A stretch of DNA of 64,000 nt from Pseudooceanicola marinus (GTDB lineage Bacteria > Pseudomonadota > Alphaproteobacteria > Rhodobacterales > Rhodobacteraceae). The stretch lies in NCBI RefSeq assembly GCF_020177265.1, contig NZ_JAIVMC010000013.1, positions 34,082-98,081 of the forward strand. Direction: 5' to 3'. Under the pieces are notes generated by a model. That model saw only the letters and a list, made by a program, of their open reading frames with translations, did not search any database and had not been told where the DNA came from. Positions 16,616-24,813 of this stretch are shown piece after piece (the first letter of the stretch is position 1; every line of letters starts with the position of its first letter). The translations under genes were made by a program, and so were the position numbers.

Positions 16616-17386
16616 ATGGCGACGCTCTTTGACACCACCATCGGCCTCCTCACCGGCAGCCAGTTGGAAGACAATCTCGAAGAGATGCTCTGGTCCCTCA
16701 CTTCGATCTTCCATCGTCGCTTCACCCACATTCAGAAGCTCCTTGACGACAATGAGTTCGAGGTCCGGGAAAGTCTGGCCATCCAGGACGGCTCAGAGGT
16801 CGCCTCGGTCGAGCTCGAGCGCCTCCAGATGATCGGGCTCAAGCTCTGGGACCATCGCGACGCCTTCGAGCAGATGCGCGATCTGGCCGTGGACCACTTC
16901 TCGGCCGCCACAGGCTCGCCCTGGCTGCCCCGCACAGGATCCAAGGTCTCGCATCGCGGCCTCACCTCCGCCGTGGTGGATAGCCGGGCCTATCTGTCGG
17001 CCAAGCGCCGCAAAGAGACCGAGGTGCACTGCCCCGAAGGTACAAGGATCGCCTTCTCGGGCGGGGACTATCACGCCTATGATCTGATCTGGTCCGTTCT
17101 CGACGCTACCCACGCCAAATACCCCGACATGGTGCTCTTGCACGGTGGCACGCCCAAGGGTGCCGAGATGATTGCGGCCCGCTGGGCAGATACCCGCGGT
17201 GTCACCCAGGTGGTCTTCAAGCCCGACTGGAAGAGCCACGGCAAAGCCGCTCCCTTCAAGCGCAACGACAAGATGCTCGAGACGATGCCCCAAAGTCTGA
17301 TCGCCACCCCCGGTTCGGGCATTACCGAGAACATCGTCGACAAGGCCCGCAAGCTGGGGATCCGCATCAAGAGGATCGGGGCTTAG
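16616..17386 (+). CDS. DUF2493 (SLOG-like) protein, N-terminally shortened
   Basis: A 256-residue protein whose C-terminal half is a DUF2493 domain of the SLOG/Rossmann superfamily. Its signatures are F-S-G-G-D-Y, L-L-H-G-G-T-P-K-G-A-E, and G-S-G-I-T-E-N near the end, consistent with nucleotide-ligand binding. Related plasmid proteins are about 300 residues; here sequence similarity appears to start around 16590, in front of the first ATG, where the MFS fragment breaks in. The 5' end has therefore probably been lost and expression is uncertain. A full-length relative is at 50138-51067, sharing G-A-E-M-I-A-A-R-W-A and A-A-P-F-K-x-N-D. Confidence 0.75.
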   Translation: MATLFDTTIGLLTGSQLEDNLEEMLWSLTSIFHRRFTHIQKLLDDNEFEVRESLAIQDGSEVASVELERLQMIGLKLWDHRDAFEQMRDLAVDHFSAATGSPWLPRTGSKVSHRGLTSAVVDSRAYLSAKRRKETEVHCPEGTRIAFSGGDYHAYDLIWSVLDATHAKYPDMVLLHGGTPKGAEMIAARWADTRGVTQVVFKPDWKSHGKAAPFKRNDKMLETMPQSLIATPGSGITENIVDKARKLGIRIKRIGA

Positions 17387-18115
17387 GCCCCGGTTCTACA
17401 ATGACATCAGTCAGAGCCCCCTGTGCGGTTCGCTTTATGAGTTCGCAAAGGTGCGCAGTTCTGCGGGATTTGACCTGTCAGACTGCTGAGTGTGTCGATG
17501 AGTATTTCTAGCTGGTCACTGTCGCGGGCCTTCCTGAAGCCTCAGAACGCTAAGAAAACCGCGAACCAGGACGATCGGTCCCTGCAAGCCGTCATCCCCT
17601 GATGGCCGAGCGACGCAGCGTGACGCTAAGAATCGGCTGGGAAAACCCTGCCGATTCCCTCGGCTTCCCTTCGCACTGAAACGCATTGCTTGCCTGTTTG
17701 AGCGCATCGGCTGGTGCACTTGGTGGAACCAACCGATTACTGGTTGGGCCTATGGTGATGATGAAGCAATCTGTATCGGATGGGACGGGTTCGCGGTCTG
17801 CTTAGCGTTCTGCAGCTTCGTGCCTCTTGCGTTTTGACAGCCGTGCATTCTTGAAAAACTAAATAATATTATATGGTTGCGTCGAAGTTGATGCGGAACG
17901 CAATTCGACTTCACATGCGAGCTTGTGACGGTGTGCCTAGATATTGGGTAGCCAATTTGCGCCATCGCTACACTTTGTCGAGACATCTAGGCTCGCTGGG
18001 AGATTGTGTAAGATCGACCCGCCCGACGAAAAACGTTGTTAAGACTCGTTTTTCCGTGTAGATGACACTTTAATGAGCGAAATCGCCGAAAAAGCGATAT
18101 TTAGAGGGCAGGCGG
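17387..18115. other. Upstream region of repABC
   Basis: No convincing gene is visible in these 729 bases. The right half from about 17750 is clearly more AT-rich than the surroundings. It contains one copy of the 17-bp repeat shared with the repA-repB spacer. The region probably holds the repABC promoter and control sites; I cannot place the promoter reliably. Confidence 0.5.
17831..17847 (+). repeat. 17-bp repeat, copy 1 (candidate parS)
   Basis: GTTTTGACAGCCGTGCA, identical to two copies between repA and repB. It contains GACAGC, resembling the centre of repABC partition sites. It is the likely RepB binding site upstream of repA. Confidence 0.65.
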
Positions 18116-19327
18116 ATGAGAGAACGGTCTTTTGCGGCTGATACGAAGGATCAACCCTTCGACGAGATCATCCTACAGCAAGGAGAGTTGATTTCCGACC
18201 GCCTCAATATGTTGCGGCAGGAACAGTATCCTCCGGACGCCCAAAAAGGTCTGCGTCAGTTTTCGTTGGCCGAGGTTGCCTACTATCTCGGTGTGACCCA
18301 GTCGACCATTAAGAAGCTTCATCTCGAAGGCAAAGGTCCTGAACCTGAAACATCGTCTTCTGGGAGGCGCAGCTACTCGGCCGAGCAGATGCTTGAGCTG
18401 AGAGCTTATCTCGATAAGCATGGTCGTCCCGGAAAGCGCCGTTATGTCCCCTATCGGCAGCCTGGCGAAGAACTGCACGTTGTGTCCGTCGTGAACTTCA
18501 AAGGTGGCTCCGGAAAAACCACTACCGCCGCCCACCTCGCGCAGCACTTGGCGTTGAAAGGGCATCGAGTTCTTGCGATCGACTTGGACCCCCAAGCCTC
18601 GCTCACAGCTTTGCACGGCATTCAGCCAGAACTCGACGACGTGCCTTCGCTCTACGAGACACTTCGGTATGATGACGAGCGCAAACCGATCTCGGAGGTG
18701 ATCCGGCCAACAAACTTCCCCAACCTAGATATCGTTCCGGCAAGTCTTGAGCTTCAAGAGTACGAATACGATACCCCGGTCGCTTTGACGAGCAGCGATT
18801 CCCATGAGGGCCGTGCCTTCTTCACTCGTATATCGAAGGCGCTTAACGAGGTTGAAGATCGCTATGACGTGGTCGTAATCGATTGTCCTCCTCAGCTGGG
18901 CTACCTCACGCTCACTGCTCTGACGGCTTCATCTTCGGTAATTGTGACAGTCCATCCTCAGATGCTGGACGTCATGTCGATGAGCCAGTTTCTCCTGATG
19001 CTGGGCGGGATCATGAAGACGATCCGTGATGCTGGAGCGAACATGCGCCTGAAGTGGTTCCGTTACCTCGTAACGCGATTTGAACCAACGGACGGTCCCC
19101 AAAAGCAGATGGTTGGGTTCCTCCAGGCGATGTTCCCAAATCAGATGCTGTCGAATCCTATGTTGAAATCTACGGCGATCTCCGATGCTGGGATTACCAA
19201 GCAGACGCTTTACGAAGTTGAACGGTCTCAGTTCGTGCGGACAACTTACGACCGCGCCGTGACGTCTTTAAATGATGTGAACGACGAAATCGCTGAACTG
19301 ATCCATAGGGCTTGGGGGCGAGAGTGA
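18116..19327 (+). CDS. repA: RepA partition ATPase of repABC
   Basis: A 403-residue ParA-type ATPase. The first ~110 residues hold a winged-helix DNA-binding region (F-S-L-A-E-V-A-Y-Y-L-G-V-T-Q-S-T-I-K-K), typical of type Ia ParA/RepA proteins that also repress their own operon. The deviant Walker A K-G-G-S-G-K-T-T is near residue 128; D-L-D-P-Q-A-S and V-I-D-C-P-P-Q follow. Length matches RepA of alphaproteobacterial repABC plasmids. It is followed by two 17-bp repeats and repB, in the standard order. With RepB and the repeats it segregates the replicon. Confidence 0.95.
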   Translation: MRERSFAADTKDQPFDEIILQQGELISDRLNMLRQEQYPPDAQKGLRQFSLAEVAYYLGVTQSTIKKLHLEGKGPEPETSSSGRRSYSAEQMLELRAYLDKHGRPGKRRYVPYRQPGEELHVVSVVNFKGGSGKTTTAAHLAQHLALKGHRVLAIDLDPQASLTALHGIQPELDDVPSLYETLRYDDERKPISEVIRPTNFPNLDIVPASLELQEYEYDTPVALTSSDSHEGRAFFTRISKALNEVEDRYDVVVIDCPPQLGYLTLTALTASSSVIVTVHPQMLDVMSMSQFLLMLGGIMKTIRDAGANMRLKWFRYLVTRFEPTDGPQKQMVGFLQAMFPNQMLSNPMLKSTAISDAGITKQTLYEVERSQFVRTTYDRAVTSLNDVNDEIAELIHRAWGRE

Positions 19328-19332
19328 CTGTG

Positions 19333-19349
19333 GTTTTGACAGCCGTGCA
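19333..19349 (+). repeat. 17-bp repeat, copy 2 (candidate parS)
   Basis: GTTTTGACAGCCGTGCA again, 5 bp after the repA stop. It lies 25 bp from the third copy, so the two sites start on different helix faces unless DNA is bent. It is a candidate RepB centromere site. Confidence 0.7.
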
Positions 19350-19357
19350 GAACGCTA

Positions 19358-19374
19358 GTTTTGACAGCCGTGCA
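19358..19374 (+). repeat. 17-bp repeat, copy 3 (candidate parS)
   Basis: A third identical copy of GTTTTGACAGCCGTGCA, 57 bp before repB. Tandem copies between repA and repB are a usual position for parS in repABC plasmids. Confidence 0.7.
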
Positions 19375-19430
19375 ACTGTCGAAATGCGGGCTGCGCGCCG
19401 GTTGGATTCTGACGAAAGGGAGATGGCTTG

Positions 19431-20426
19431 ATGGCTCGCAAAGACCTCCTGAAGAGCGTTATGGCCGGTTCGACGGAACAGTCGAAGGATTCCGGTCGCT
19501 CTGGATACGCGATGCGCGGTGCTTCGAAATCGATGAAGGTTTCAATCGATAGCCTTGCGGAGAACTCGAAGCGTCTCCTTGAAGGCGAAACCATTGTCGA
19601 GATCGATCCGAAATTGATCGATGTGTCATTCGTTTCGGATCGGCTTAGTGATGACGATGTTGCTTTCGACGAACTGAAAGCATCGATCGCAGCGGGTCGC
19701 CAGGACACGCCAGTATTGCTTAGACCGCATCCGGAAGCGGATGGCCGCTATATGATCGTCTTTGGGCATCGCCGTGTGCGAGTTGCATCGGCGCTCGGCC
19801 GTAAGGTTCGCGCAGTTGTAAAGCCAATGGACGATGTGGCTCATGTTCTTGCTCAAGGGCAGGAAAACACTGCGCGCGCAGATCTCTCATTTATTGAGAA
19901 GGCCCTATTTGCGAGGAGCCTCTTGGATATGGGGCAAGCAAAGGATGTGATCCAGTCTGCCCTTACCATCGATGGGACGTTGCTTTCACGGATGCTGTCA
20001 GTGGCGCAGAACGTCCCTCGGCACGTCATCGAACAGATTGGGCCGGCCAAGCAGATTGGGCGTGATCGCTGGGAAGACTTCAAGAAGTTGGCTTCGGAAC
20101 CATCGAATGGCAAGATCCTCAAGGGAGCTTTGGAGTTCGACGGGTTTCAAAACCTCGACAGTGATGCTCGCTTTGAGTTCCTGCACAGCAAGCTGGCAGA
20201 AGCGGGCAGGGCGCCGAAGCGCCGAAAAACGCGTGCTACGCCCAAGAAACGAACCTGGACTGCCGGCAAAGGCCGCATCAAGGGAGTCATCGGTCGTTCC
20301 GGAAAGGCATTCAGCATTTCGCTTACGGCACAAGATTCAACCGAGTTCGGGGACTTTCTCTCGGGTCGGCTTGATCAGCTGTACAGCGAATTCCTCGCTA
20401 CGAAAGAGGAGCAGTCAGAACAATGA
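19431..20426 (+). CDS. repB: RepB partition protein of repABC
   Basis: A 331-residue ParB-family centromere-binding protein. The ParB/Srx CTPase-type domain shows Q-D-T-P-V-L-L-R-P-H, Y-M-I-V-F-G-H-R-R and the Q-G-Q-E-N-T-A-R motif. A helix-turn-helix follows (L-L-S-R-M-L-S-V-A-Q). The start at 19431 is preferred over a TTG one codon earlier because AAAGGGAG lies 8 bp upstream. It works with RepA and the 17-bp repeats. Spacing from repA is about 100 bp, occupied by the repeats. Confidence 0.95.
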   Translation: MARKDLLKSVMAGSTEQSKDSGRSGYAMRGASKSMKVSIDSLAENSKRLLEGETIVEIDPKLIDVSFVSDRLSDDDVAFDELKASIAAGRQDTPVLLRPHPEADGRYMIVFGHRRVRVASALGRKVRAVVKPMDDVAHVLAQGQENTARADLSFIEKALFARSLLDMGQAKDVIQSALTIDGTLLSRMLSVAQNVPRHVIEQIGPAKQIGRDRWEDFKKLASEPSNGKILKGALEFDGFQNLDSDARFEFLHSKLAEAGRAPKRRKTRATPKKRTWTAGKGRIKGVIGRSGKAFSISLTAQDSTEFGDFLSGRLDQLYSEFLATKEEQSEQ

Positions 20427-20586
20427 TCTAGGCAAAAGAAAAGCCCCCAAGCAGCGTGGCCTGAGAGCTAATCTGAAAAGTTTGGTCGCTTAGAAGATAT
20501 CTCTCCCGCGAATCACTGTCAACAAGAACGCCACTTCGGCGAACGGCTTTCTTTTGCCTCCACATAACTGGAGGTGAGAAACAGGC
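20427..20586 (-). ncRNA. repB-repC leader with candidate antisense ctRNA
   Basis: In repABC plasmids the repB-repC spacer encodes a small counter-transcribed RNA that limits RepC. This 160-bp spacer is a good match in size and place. It is bracketed by a near-perfect inverted pair: GGCAAAAGAAAAGCC at 20431-20445 and GGCTTTCTTTTGCC at 20545-20558. Such pairing could occlude or release the repC start, whose GGAGGTGAG ribosome site is at 20571-20579. I did not locate the ctRNA promoter or exact ends, so the RNA itself is inferred. Confidence 0.5.
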
Positions 20587-21867
20587 ATGAAACATACAGG
20601 TTGGCGCAAGCCGACACCGGGTCTTGGCATTGCAGCGCAGCTTGCCCAAGCCGGTGAACGGGTGGCTGTATCCAAATCGCGGGCCCTCGTGGCGGTGAAG
20701 CGCGTGGGCGTGTACATTGGACTCAAGGCCGGAGATGTGATGCTCCTCGACACGCTCGGGGCGTTTACACAGGCCCAGGACTGGGAGGAGGGGCAGCGTC
20801 CGATCGTCTGGGCGTCAAACGCCTATCTGATGGAGCAGACCGGGTTCTCGCTCTCCGCGCTCAAGCGCCATGCTCGGCGTCTGGCCGAGATCGGCGTGAT
20901 TTCCTTCCAGGACAGCCCCAACGGCAAGCGTTGGGGCCGCAGAGACGCTGAGGGGCGCATCGTCGAGGCCTACGGCTTCGATCTCTCGCCGCTGTCGGCG
21001 CGTGTTGAGGAATTCGACGAGCTTCATGCCGAGTTGCAGGCTGAACGCGAACTCTGCCAGCGCCTGAAGCGCCAGATCACTGTTGCACGCCGGATGATCC
21101 GCGCGCGCATCGAAGCGGCCGTCAGCAGCGCGCTGCGTGGGCCCTGGGCGCAGTTCGCCGGGCTCTTCGAGGAGCTTCTGGATCGGTTGCCGCGCCGTCA
21201 TGAAGCCTCCGAACAGCTTGTGCGGCTGCTAACTTGGTTCAAGGAGCTCCAGGAGCGCGTCGAAGCTGCCTATCTCAATGCAACTGAGGTCGTCCAACCT
21301 GTGAAAAACAGGCCCGAAACCAAGGAACGAGTTTCTGAGAAGACCCAAGAAATGAACCCCAGGGAGGTCATTTCTGACACCCACATACTAATTACAAACC
21401 AACTTAATCCTGTAAAATGTAATTCCTCAGAAAATGAGGAAGCGGCGAGTGGTGCGCCCAATGTTCGACCCGACGAACAGGTTGATAGGGAGTTGGACGT
21501 GTGGGTCACCGAGGTCAGCAAGAAGCGGACGGCGCTGGACCTGCCCACCGTGATGCAGGCTTGTCCCGAATTCGCGTCCTGGGCGCGCAATATGGATGGG
21601 TTCCTGAAGGATTGGGGCGATCTCCACCGGGTCGCGGGTCAACTGAGGCCGATGATCGGGGTATCTGAGCATGCCTGGAACGTAGCGCAGGACCGGCTCG
21701 GCAAACAGGTGGCGACAGCGGCGCTGGCGCTTGTCTTCGAGAAGCATTGTGCGGGCGAGGTTTCGTCGCCGGGCGGCTATCTGCGCGGCATGGTCGAGAA
21801 GGCCGGGGCAGGCGAGCTGCATCTCGAGCGCAGCTTCTACGGCAGGCTCAGCGGGCTGGCGGCGTGA
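20587..21867 (+). CDS. repC: RepC replication initiator
   Basis: A 426-residue RepC-family initiator. The N-terminal winged-helix half includes A-S-N-A-Y-L-M-E-Q-T-G-F-S-L-S-A-L-K-R-H, typical of RepC, and a conserved C-terminal domain begins around residue 300. The middle part (about residues 230-290) is low in complexity and coded by AT-rich DNA; repABC origins are known to lie inside repC, so oriV is probably here. GGAGG sits 11 bp before the ATG. RepC level is expected to be set by the leader and antisense RNA upstream and by RepA/RepB autoregulation. Confidence 0.95.
   Translation: MKHTGWRKPTPGLGIAAQLAQAGERVAVSKSRALVAVKRVGVYIGLKAGDVMLLDTLGAFTQAQDWEEGQRPIVWASNAYLMEQTGFSLSALKRHARRLAEIGVISFQDSPNGKRWGRRDAEGRIVEAYGFDLSPLSARVEEFDELHAELQAERELCQRLKRQITVARRMIRARIEAAVSSALRGPWAQFAGLFEELLDRLPRRHEASEQLVRLLTWFKELQERVEAAYLNATEVVQPVKNRPETKERVSEKTQEMNPREVISDTHILITNQLNPVKCNSSENEEAASGAPNVRPDEQVDRELDVWVTEVSKKRTALDLPTVMQACPEFASWARNMDGFLKDWGDLHRVAGQLRPMIGVSEHAWNVAQDRLGKQVATAALALVFEKHCAGEVSSPGGYLRGMVEKAGAGELHLERSFYGRLSGLAA
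21368..21440. other. AT-rich segment in repC, candidate oriV
   Basis: About 70 bp within repC are much richer in A and T than the rest of the GC-rich gene, with runs such as ACTAATTACAAACC and TGTAAAATGTAATT. RepC-family origins are mapped inside repC in an AT-rich stretch. The position is inferred from composition only. Confidence 0.5.
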
Positions 21868-21879
21868 TGGGGCAGGGGA

Positions 21880-22977
21880 TCAGAGGCCGGCGGCCTTGGT
21901 CAGGTTCACGCGGAACCGATCGCGTCTGCGCTGGTAGCGGCGGGTCATCTCGGCCGAGGCATGTCCGAGATGTTTCTGGACGTAGCGCTCGTCGACTTCT
22001 GCCGAACTGGCGAGACCAGCACGCAAGCTGTGACCGGAGAACAGAGTCAGTCGTTCTTTCTCGGGCAGCTCCGATCGGATGCCGGCATCGAGGACCGTAC
22101 GCTTGATCAGGCGTGCAACATGTTTGTCGTTCAGCCGCGTTTCGGTCGTCCGTTTGCCATCGCGCGTGATGCCGACGAAAACCGGACCGAAGTCAATCTT
22201 TGCGAAATGCAGCCATTGCTTCAGCGCATGCACGGGGCAGGTCTGATCCCTCGAGCCGCGACCGATCTCGACCTCGCGCCAGCCGGTCTTGGCGTTGAGA
22301 GTGAGCAGGGCGCCTTTGTCGAAGATCTGGATCCAGCCACCGGACTCCGGTGTGTCGTCCTTCTGCACGTCGAGGCTGACGATTTCCGAGCGGCGCAGAC
22401 CTCCGGCATAGCCGAGCAGCAGGATTGCCCGATCCCGCAGCCCGCGCAGATCATAGGGCAGAGTGGCGACCATCGCGACGATGTCCTCGGCCAGGATTGC
22501 TTCCTTCTGAACCGGCGGGCGCGCATGCTTGCGCTTGATTCCTGCCAGCACCGTGGCGATGTGCCGGTTCTTGCGATCTAAGGTGAAACCCCGCTGCGCA
22601 TAGTTCCAGGCGAGACCGGACAGGCGGCGGTCGATGGTTGAGACGGATAAGGCAGGGGAGGAACCTGATCCGGACGCAAGATCGGCGAGATAAAGGCCGA
22701 TCATCTCAGCAGACGGAGGCAGCGGTTCCGCGCCCTTCATCCGGCACCAGCGCGCGAAATGCGCCCAGTCTTTCGCGTAGGCTTTCAGCGTGTTGTCGGA
22801 GGCTGCGGCGCGCGCATAGTCGCGGGCGGTGTCCACCAGGCGATCGAGCGTGCCGGAGCCAGCCACATACGCGGGCAGGGCGATCCCATCGCTTCTGTCT
22901 TGACCTCTCTCGTCGCCTTGAGCATCAACAGACTTACCCGAATGCGATGACATCGAATTCTCGTTGTCTGAGTCCAT
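21880..22977 (-). CDS. Tyrosine recombinase/integrase
   Basis: A 365-residue phage-type integrase. An N-terminal SAM-like core-binding domain (D-N-T-L-K-A-Y-A-K-D-W) is followed by the catalytic domain: Arg in G-G-L-R-R-S-E-I, H-S-L-R-A-G for the His-x-x-Arg box, and H-L-G-H-A-S-A-E-M-T-R-R-Y with the nucleophilic Tyr. It converges with repC, leaving 12 bp between the stops. A 27-bp inverted repeat resembling a recombinase core site lies 54 bp upstream of its start. Next to a replication module, it could resolve plasmid multimers, although an integrase of a mobile element is also possible. Confidence 0.9.
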   Translation of the reverse strand: MDSDNENSMSSHSGKSVDAQGDERGQDRSDGIALPAYVAGSGTLDRLVDTARDYARAAASDNTLKAYAKDWAHFARWCRMKGAEPLPPSAEMIGLYLADLASGSGSSPALSVSTIDRRLSGLAWNYAQRGFTLDRKNRHIATVLAGIKRKHARPPVQKEAILAEDIVAMVATLPYDLRGLRDRAILLLGYAGGLRRSEIVSLDVQKDDTPESGGWIQIFDKGALLTLNAKTGWREVEIGRGSRDQTCPVHALKQWLHFAKIDFGPVFVGITRDGKRTTETRLNDKHVARLIKRTVLDAGIRSELPEKERLTLFSGHSLRAGLASSAEVDERYVQKHLGHASAEMTRRYQRRRDRFRVNLTKAAGL

Positions 22978-23030
22978 TCATTCCCCGAAAATTTGCTAAT
23001 TTTGAGACCGTGCTGCAGCCTATTCTACAA

Positions 23031-23057
23031 TGTCCGATAATGCAAATTTATTGGACA
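23031..23057. repeat. 27-bp inverted repeat, candidate recombinase core or operator
   Basis: Arms TGTCCGATAA and TTATTGGACA (9 of 10 positions complementary) flank a 7-bp centre TGCAAAT. Size and layout fit a tyrosine-recombinase crossover site (about 10-13 bp arms, 6-8 bp spacer). It lies between the divergent integrase and DUF1403 genes, so it may alternatively be an operator. Confidence 0.6.
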
Positions 23058-23134
23058 TCAGTACGTTCGGCAAGGCGGGGCGCTTTGAATGTTATTTTCT
23101 GGATAAAAGCGCCGCTATGGTGCAGGCTCTGCGC

Positions 23135-24019
23135 ATGACATTTGCGCCGCCGAACCACACCAGGACCTTAGACCCCCAGCCCGGGATACCGCCCTGGATC
23201 CGCGGTGCGCGGTCTGAATCCCCTGAAGATGCTGCGTTTTCGTCGGGCGCGGTGCTGAGTCATCTGCACCTTGTGTTGGGTCGTGAGGCCGTGCCGCAGG
23301 CGCTGCTGCGGGACCGCCTGGCGCTGCGGGCGGCGGAGGCTTGTGTCGCGTTTTCCGGGCGTCCGGAGCGGGCAGCGGAGCTGCGCGATGCGATCCACCT
23401 CCTCCGCCCGGGCGACCTGCCCGGACCGGCCGGCGAAATCTGCTTGGAATGGCGGCGTGCGGTGGATCGGCCGGTGTCCGTCAAGGCTCTCGCCCGTGCT
23501 CTGCCGCATGTCGAGGCAAGTTTGATTTCCAGCTGGCTTGACGCAGGACGGGGAACGCCGGTGACGCGCGCGGCGATGGTTCTGGAAGCGGTATGCACGC
23601 AGGCGCCGCGTGTCGATGTGCCCGCGTTGGTTCTTGCCGATACGGCCCTCGCCCAGGCGCTTGGCTGGACCCATGTGGTGCCGCTGCTGGCCGCGGGCCT
23701 CAAGCGCGCCGATTTGCGCAAGAGGGGCGAGGACCTGCGGCTGGCCTGTCATCGGGCGCTTCTTGCATCCGGGGTTGAGGTCGTGCGGCAGGCCGCCGAC
23801 CTCACCCGCCGGGCGGCGCATCTGAAGGCGATCACCCCCAAGCTGCGCGCCAAGGGGGCGGGCGCCGCCGTCGAGATCTTCCTGACCCGCGACGCGGTGG
23901 CCCCCTCGGCCATGCCGTTGCCCGATCGCGCCGCGCGGCGGCTCTGCGACCGTCTGGTCGCTCTCGGCGCGGTGCGCGAGCTGACGGGCCGAGACACCTT
24001 CCGGCTCTACGGGGTCTGA
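23135..24019 (+). CDS. DUF1403-family protein
   Basis: A roughly 294-residue, Ala/Leu/Arg-rich helical protein. I recognise the DUF1403 type by A-A-F-S-S-G-A-V-L-S-H-L-H-L-V-L and R-D-R-L-A-L-R-A-A-E-A-C-V-A-F-S-G-R, and by its pairing with an ScpB-like gene seen on alphaproteobacterial plasmids. An upstream ATG at 23030 is in frame but falls inside the inverted repeat, so I prefer 23135; 23117 is also possible. It ends 3 bp before scpB and so is co-translated. Function is unknown; a role in plasmid organisation or segregation is suggested by the partner. Confidence 0.75.
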   Translation: MTFAPPNHTRTLDPQPGIPPWIRGARSESPEDAAFSSGAVLSHLHLVLGREAVPQALLRDRLALRAAEACVAFSGRPERAAELRDAIHLLRPGDLPGPAGEICLEWRRAVDRPVSVKALARALPHVEASLISSWLDAGRGTPVTRAAMVLEAVCTQAPRVDVPALVLADTALAQALGWTHVVPLLAAGLKRADLRKRGEDLRLACHRALLASGVEVVRQAADLTRRAAHLKAITPKLRAKGAGAAVEIFLTRDAVAPSAMPLPDRAARRLCDRLVALGAVRELTGRDTFRLYGV

Positions 24020-24022
24020 GCG

Positions 24023-24637
24023 ATGGCCAAGGATCGACGCGAGCCTGAGCTTGACCGTGAGCTGGCGGACCTGCCGCCGGAGTTGCGCTGGTGCGAATGG
24101 ATGCGCCGGATCGAGGCCGTGCTCTTTGCCTCTGCCTCGCCGGTGCCGCGCGAGGATCTGGCGCGGATCGTGGGGCAGGGGGCCTCGGTCGACCTGCTGG
24201 TCGCGGACCTCGCCGCCGATCTCGGGGGCCGGGCGTTTGAGATCGCGCAGGTCGCCGGTGGCTGGATGTTCCGCACGCGCGCGGCCTACGCGCCCGCGAT
24301 CCGGGCTGCGGCAGATGTCGGGGATCAATTACTGGATCTGAATGAATTCGACATCGCGGTGCTGGCCGCCATCGCCTACCACCAGCCGATCACCCGCGAC
24401 GGGTTAAAGGATATCTTCGGCAAGGAGATCAGCCGTGACTTGATCGGCCGCCTGCACGCACAGGACCTGATCGGCACCGGGCCGAGGGCGCCGCGCCGCG
24501 GGGCGCCCTATACCTTCGTGACGACCGCGCAGTTCCTGGTCGCCTTTGGTCTCGAAACGCTCGCGGACCTGCCGGAGCGGGAGCAGTTGGCGGATGCGGG
24601 GATTGTTGGTGAGCCGACACAAGTTGGCGTTGGCTGA
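24023..24637 (+). CDS. scpB: ScpB-like segregation and condensation protein
   Basis: A 204-residue winged-helix protein of the ScpB type. It shows the two winged-helix units of ScpB: the first around R-I-E-A-V-L-F-A-S-A-S-P-V-P-R-E-D-L, the second around L-A-A-I-A-Y-H-Q-P-I-T-R-D-G-L-K-D-I-F-G. Chromosomal ScpB bridges ScpA and SMC; here no scpA or smc is present, so it may join the host complex or act alone with DUF1403. The A-P-R-R-G-A-P-Y-T-F-V-T-T segment is the conserved C-terminal wing. Confidence 0.85.
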   Translation: MAKDRREPELDRELADLPPELRWCEWMRRIEAVLFASASPVPREDLARIVGQGASVDLLVADLAADLGGRAFEIAQVAGGWMFRTRAAYAPAIRAAADVGDQLLDLNEFDIAVLAAIAYHQPITRDGLKDIFGKEISRDLIGRLHAQDLIGTGPRAPRRGAPYTFVTTAQFLVAFGLETLADLPEREQLADAGIVGEPTQVGVG

Positions 24638-24763
24638 GCTTCCACTCATGTTCACGATTAATTCAGCGCAATACAGGTTGGGCGATAGGGATGCTCTAGC
24701 GCCACTCTGCGCCGGGCGTTTTGGCGATTTCTCTGGTCCGTTGAAGGATTTATGTATAGAATT

Positions 24764-24782
24764 TCGACGTAACATGCGTCGA
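24764..24782. promoter_or_regulatory. Inverted repeat upstream of ietA
   Basis: TCGACG and CGTCGA flank a 7-bp centre 32 bp before the ietA GTG start. The sequence just upstream (TATGTATAGAAT) could provide a -10 element. It may be an operator for the ietAS pair; the regulator is not known. Confidence 0.35.
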
Positions 24783-24813
24783 GAAAAAACCTCGAAGAAA
24801 GAGCAGCTTAACC

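Noticed and set aside
17516..17986. Small minus-strand frames upstream of repA
   Set aside because: No motif, no ribosome site and they overlap the 17-bp repeat and AT-rich control region.
23030..23134. Upstream extension of the DUF1403 gene to ATG 23030
   Set aside because: The ATG lies in the inverted repeat and the added 35 residues do not resemble the family's start.
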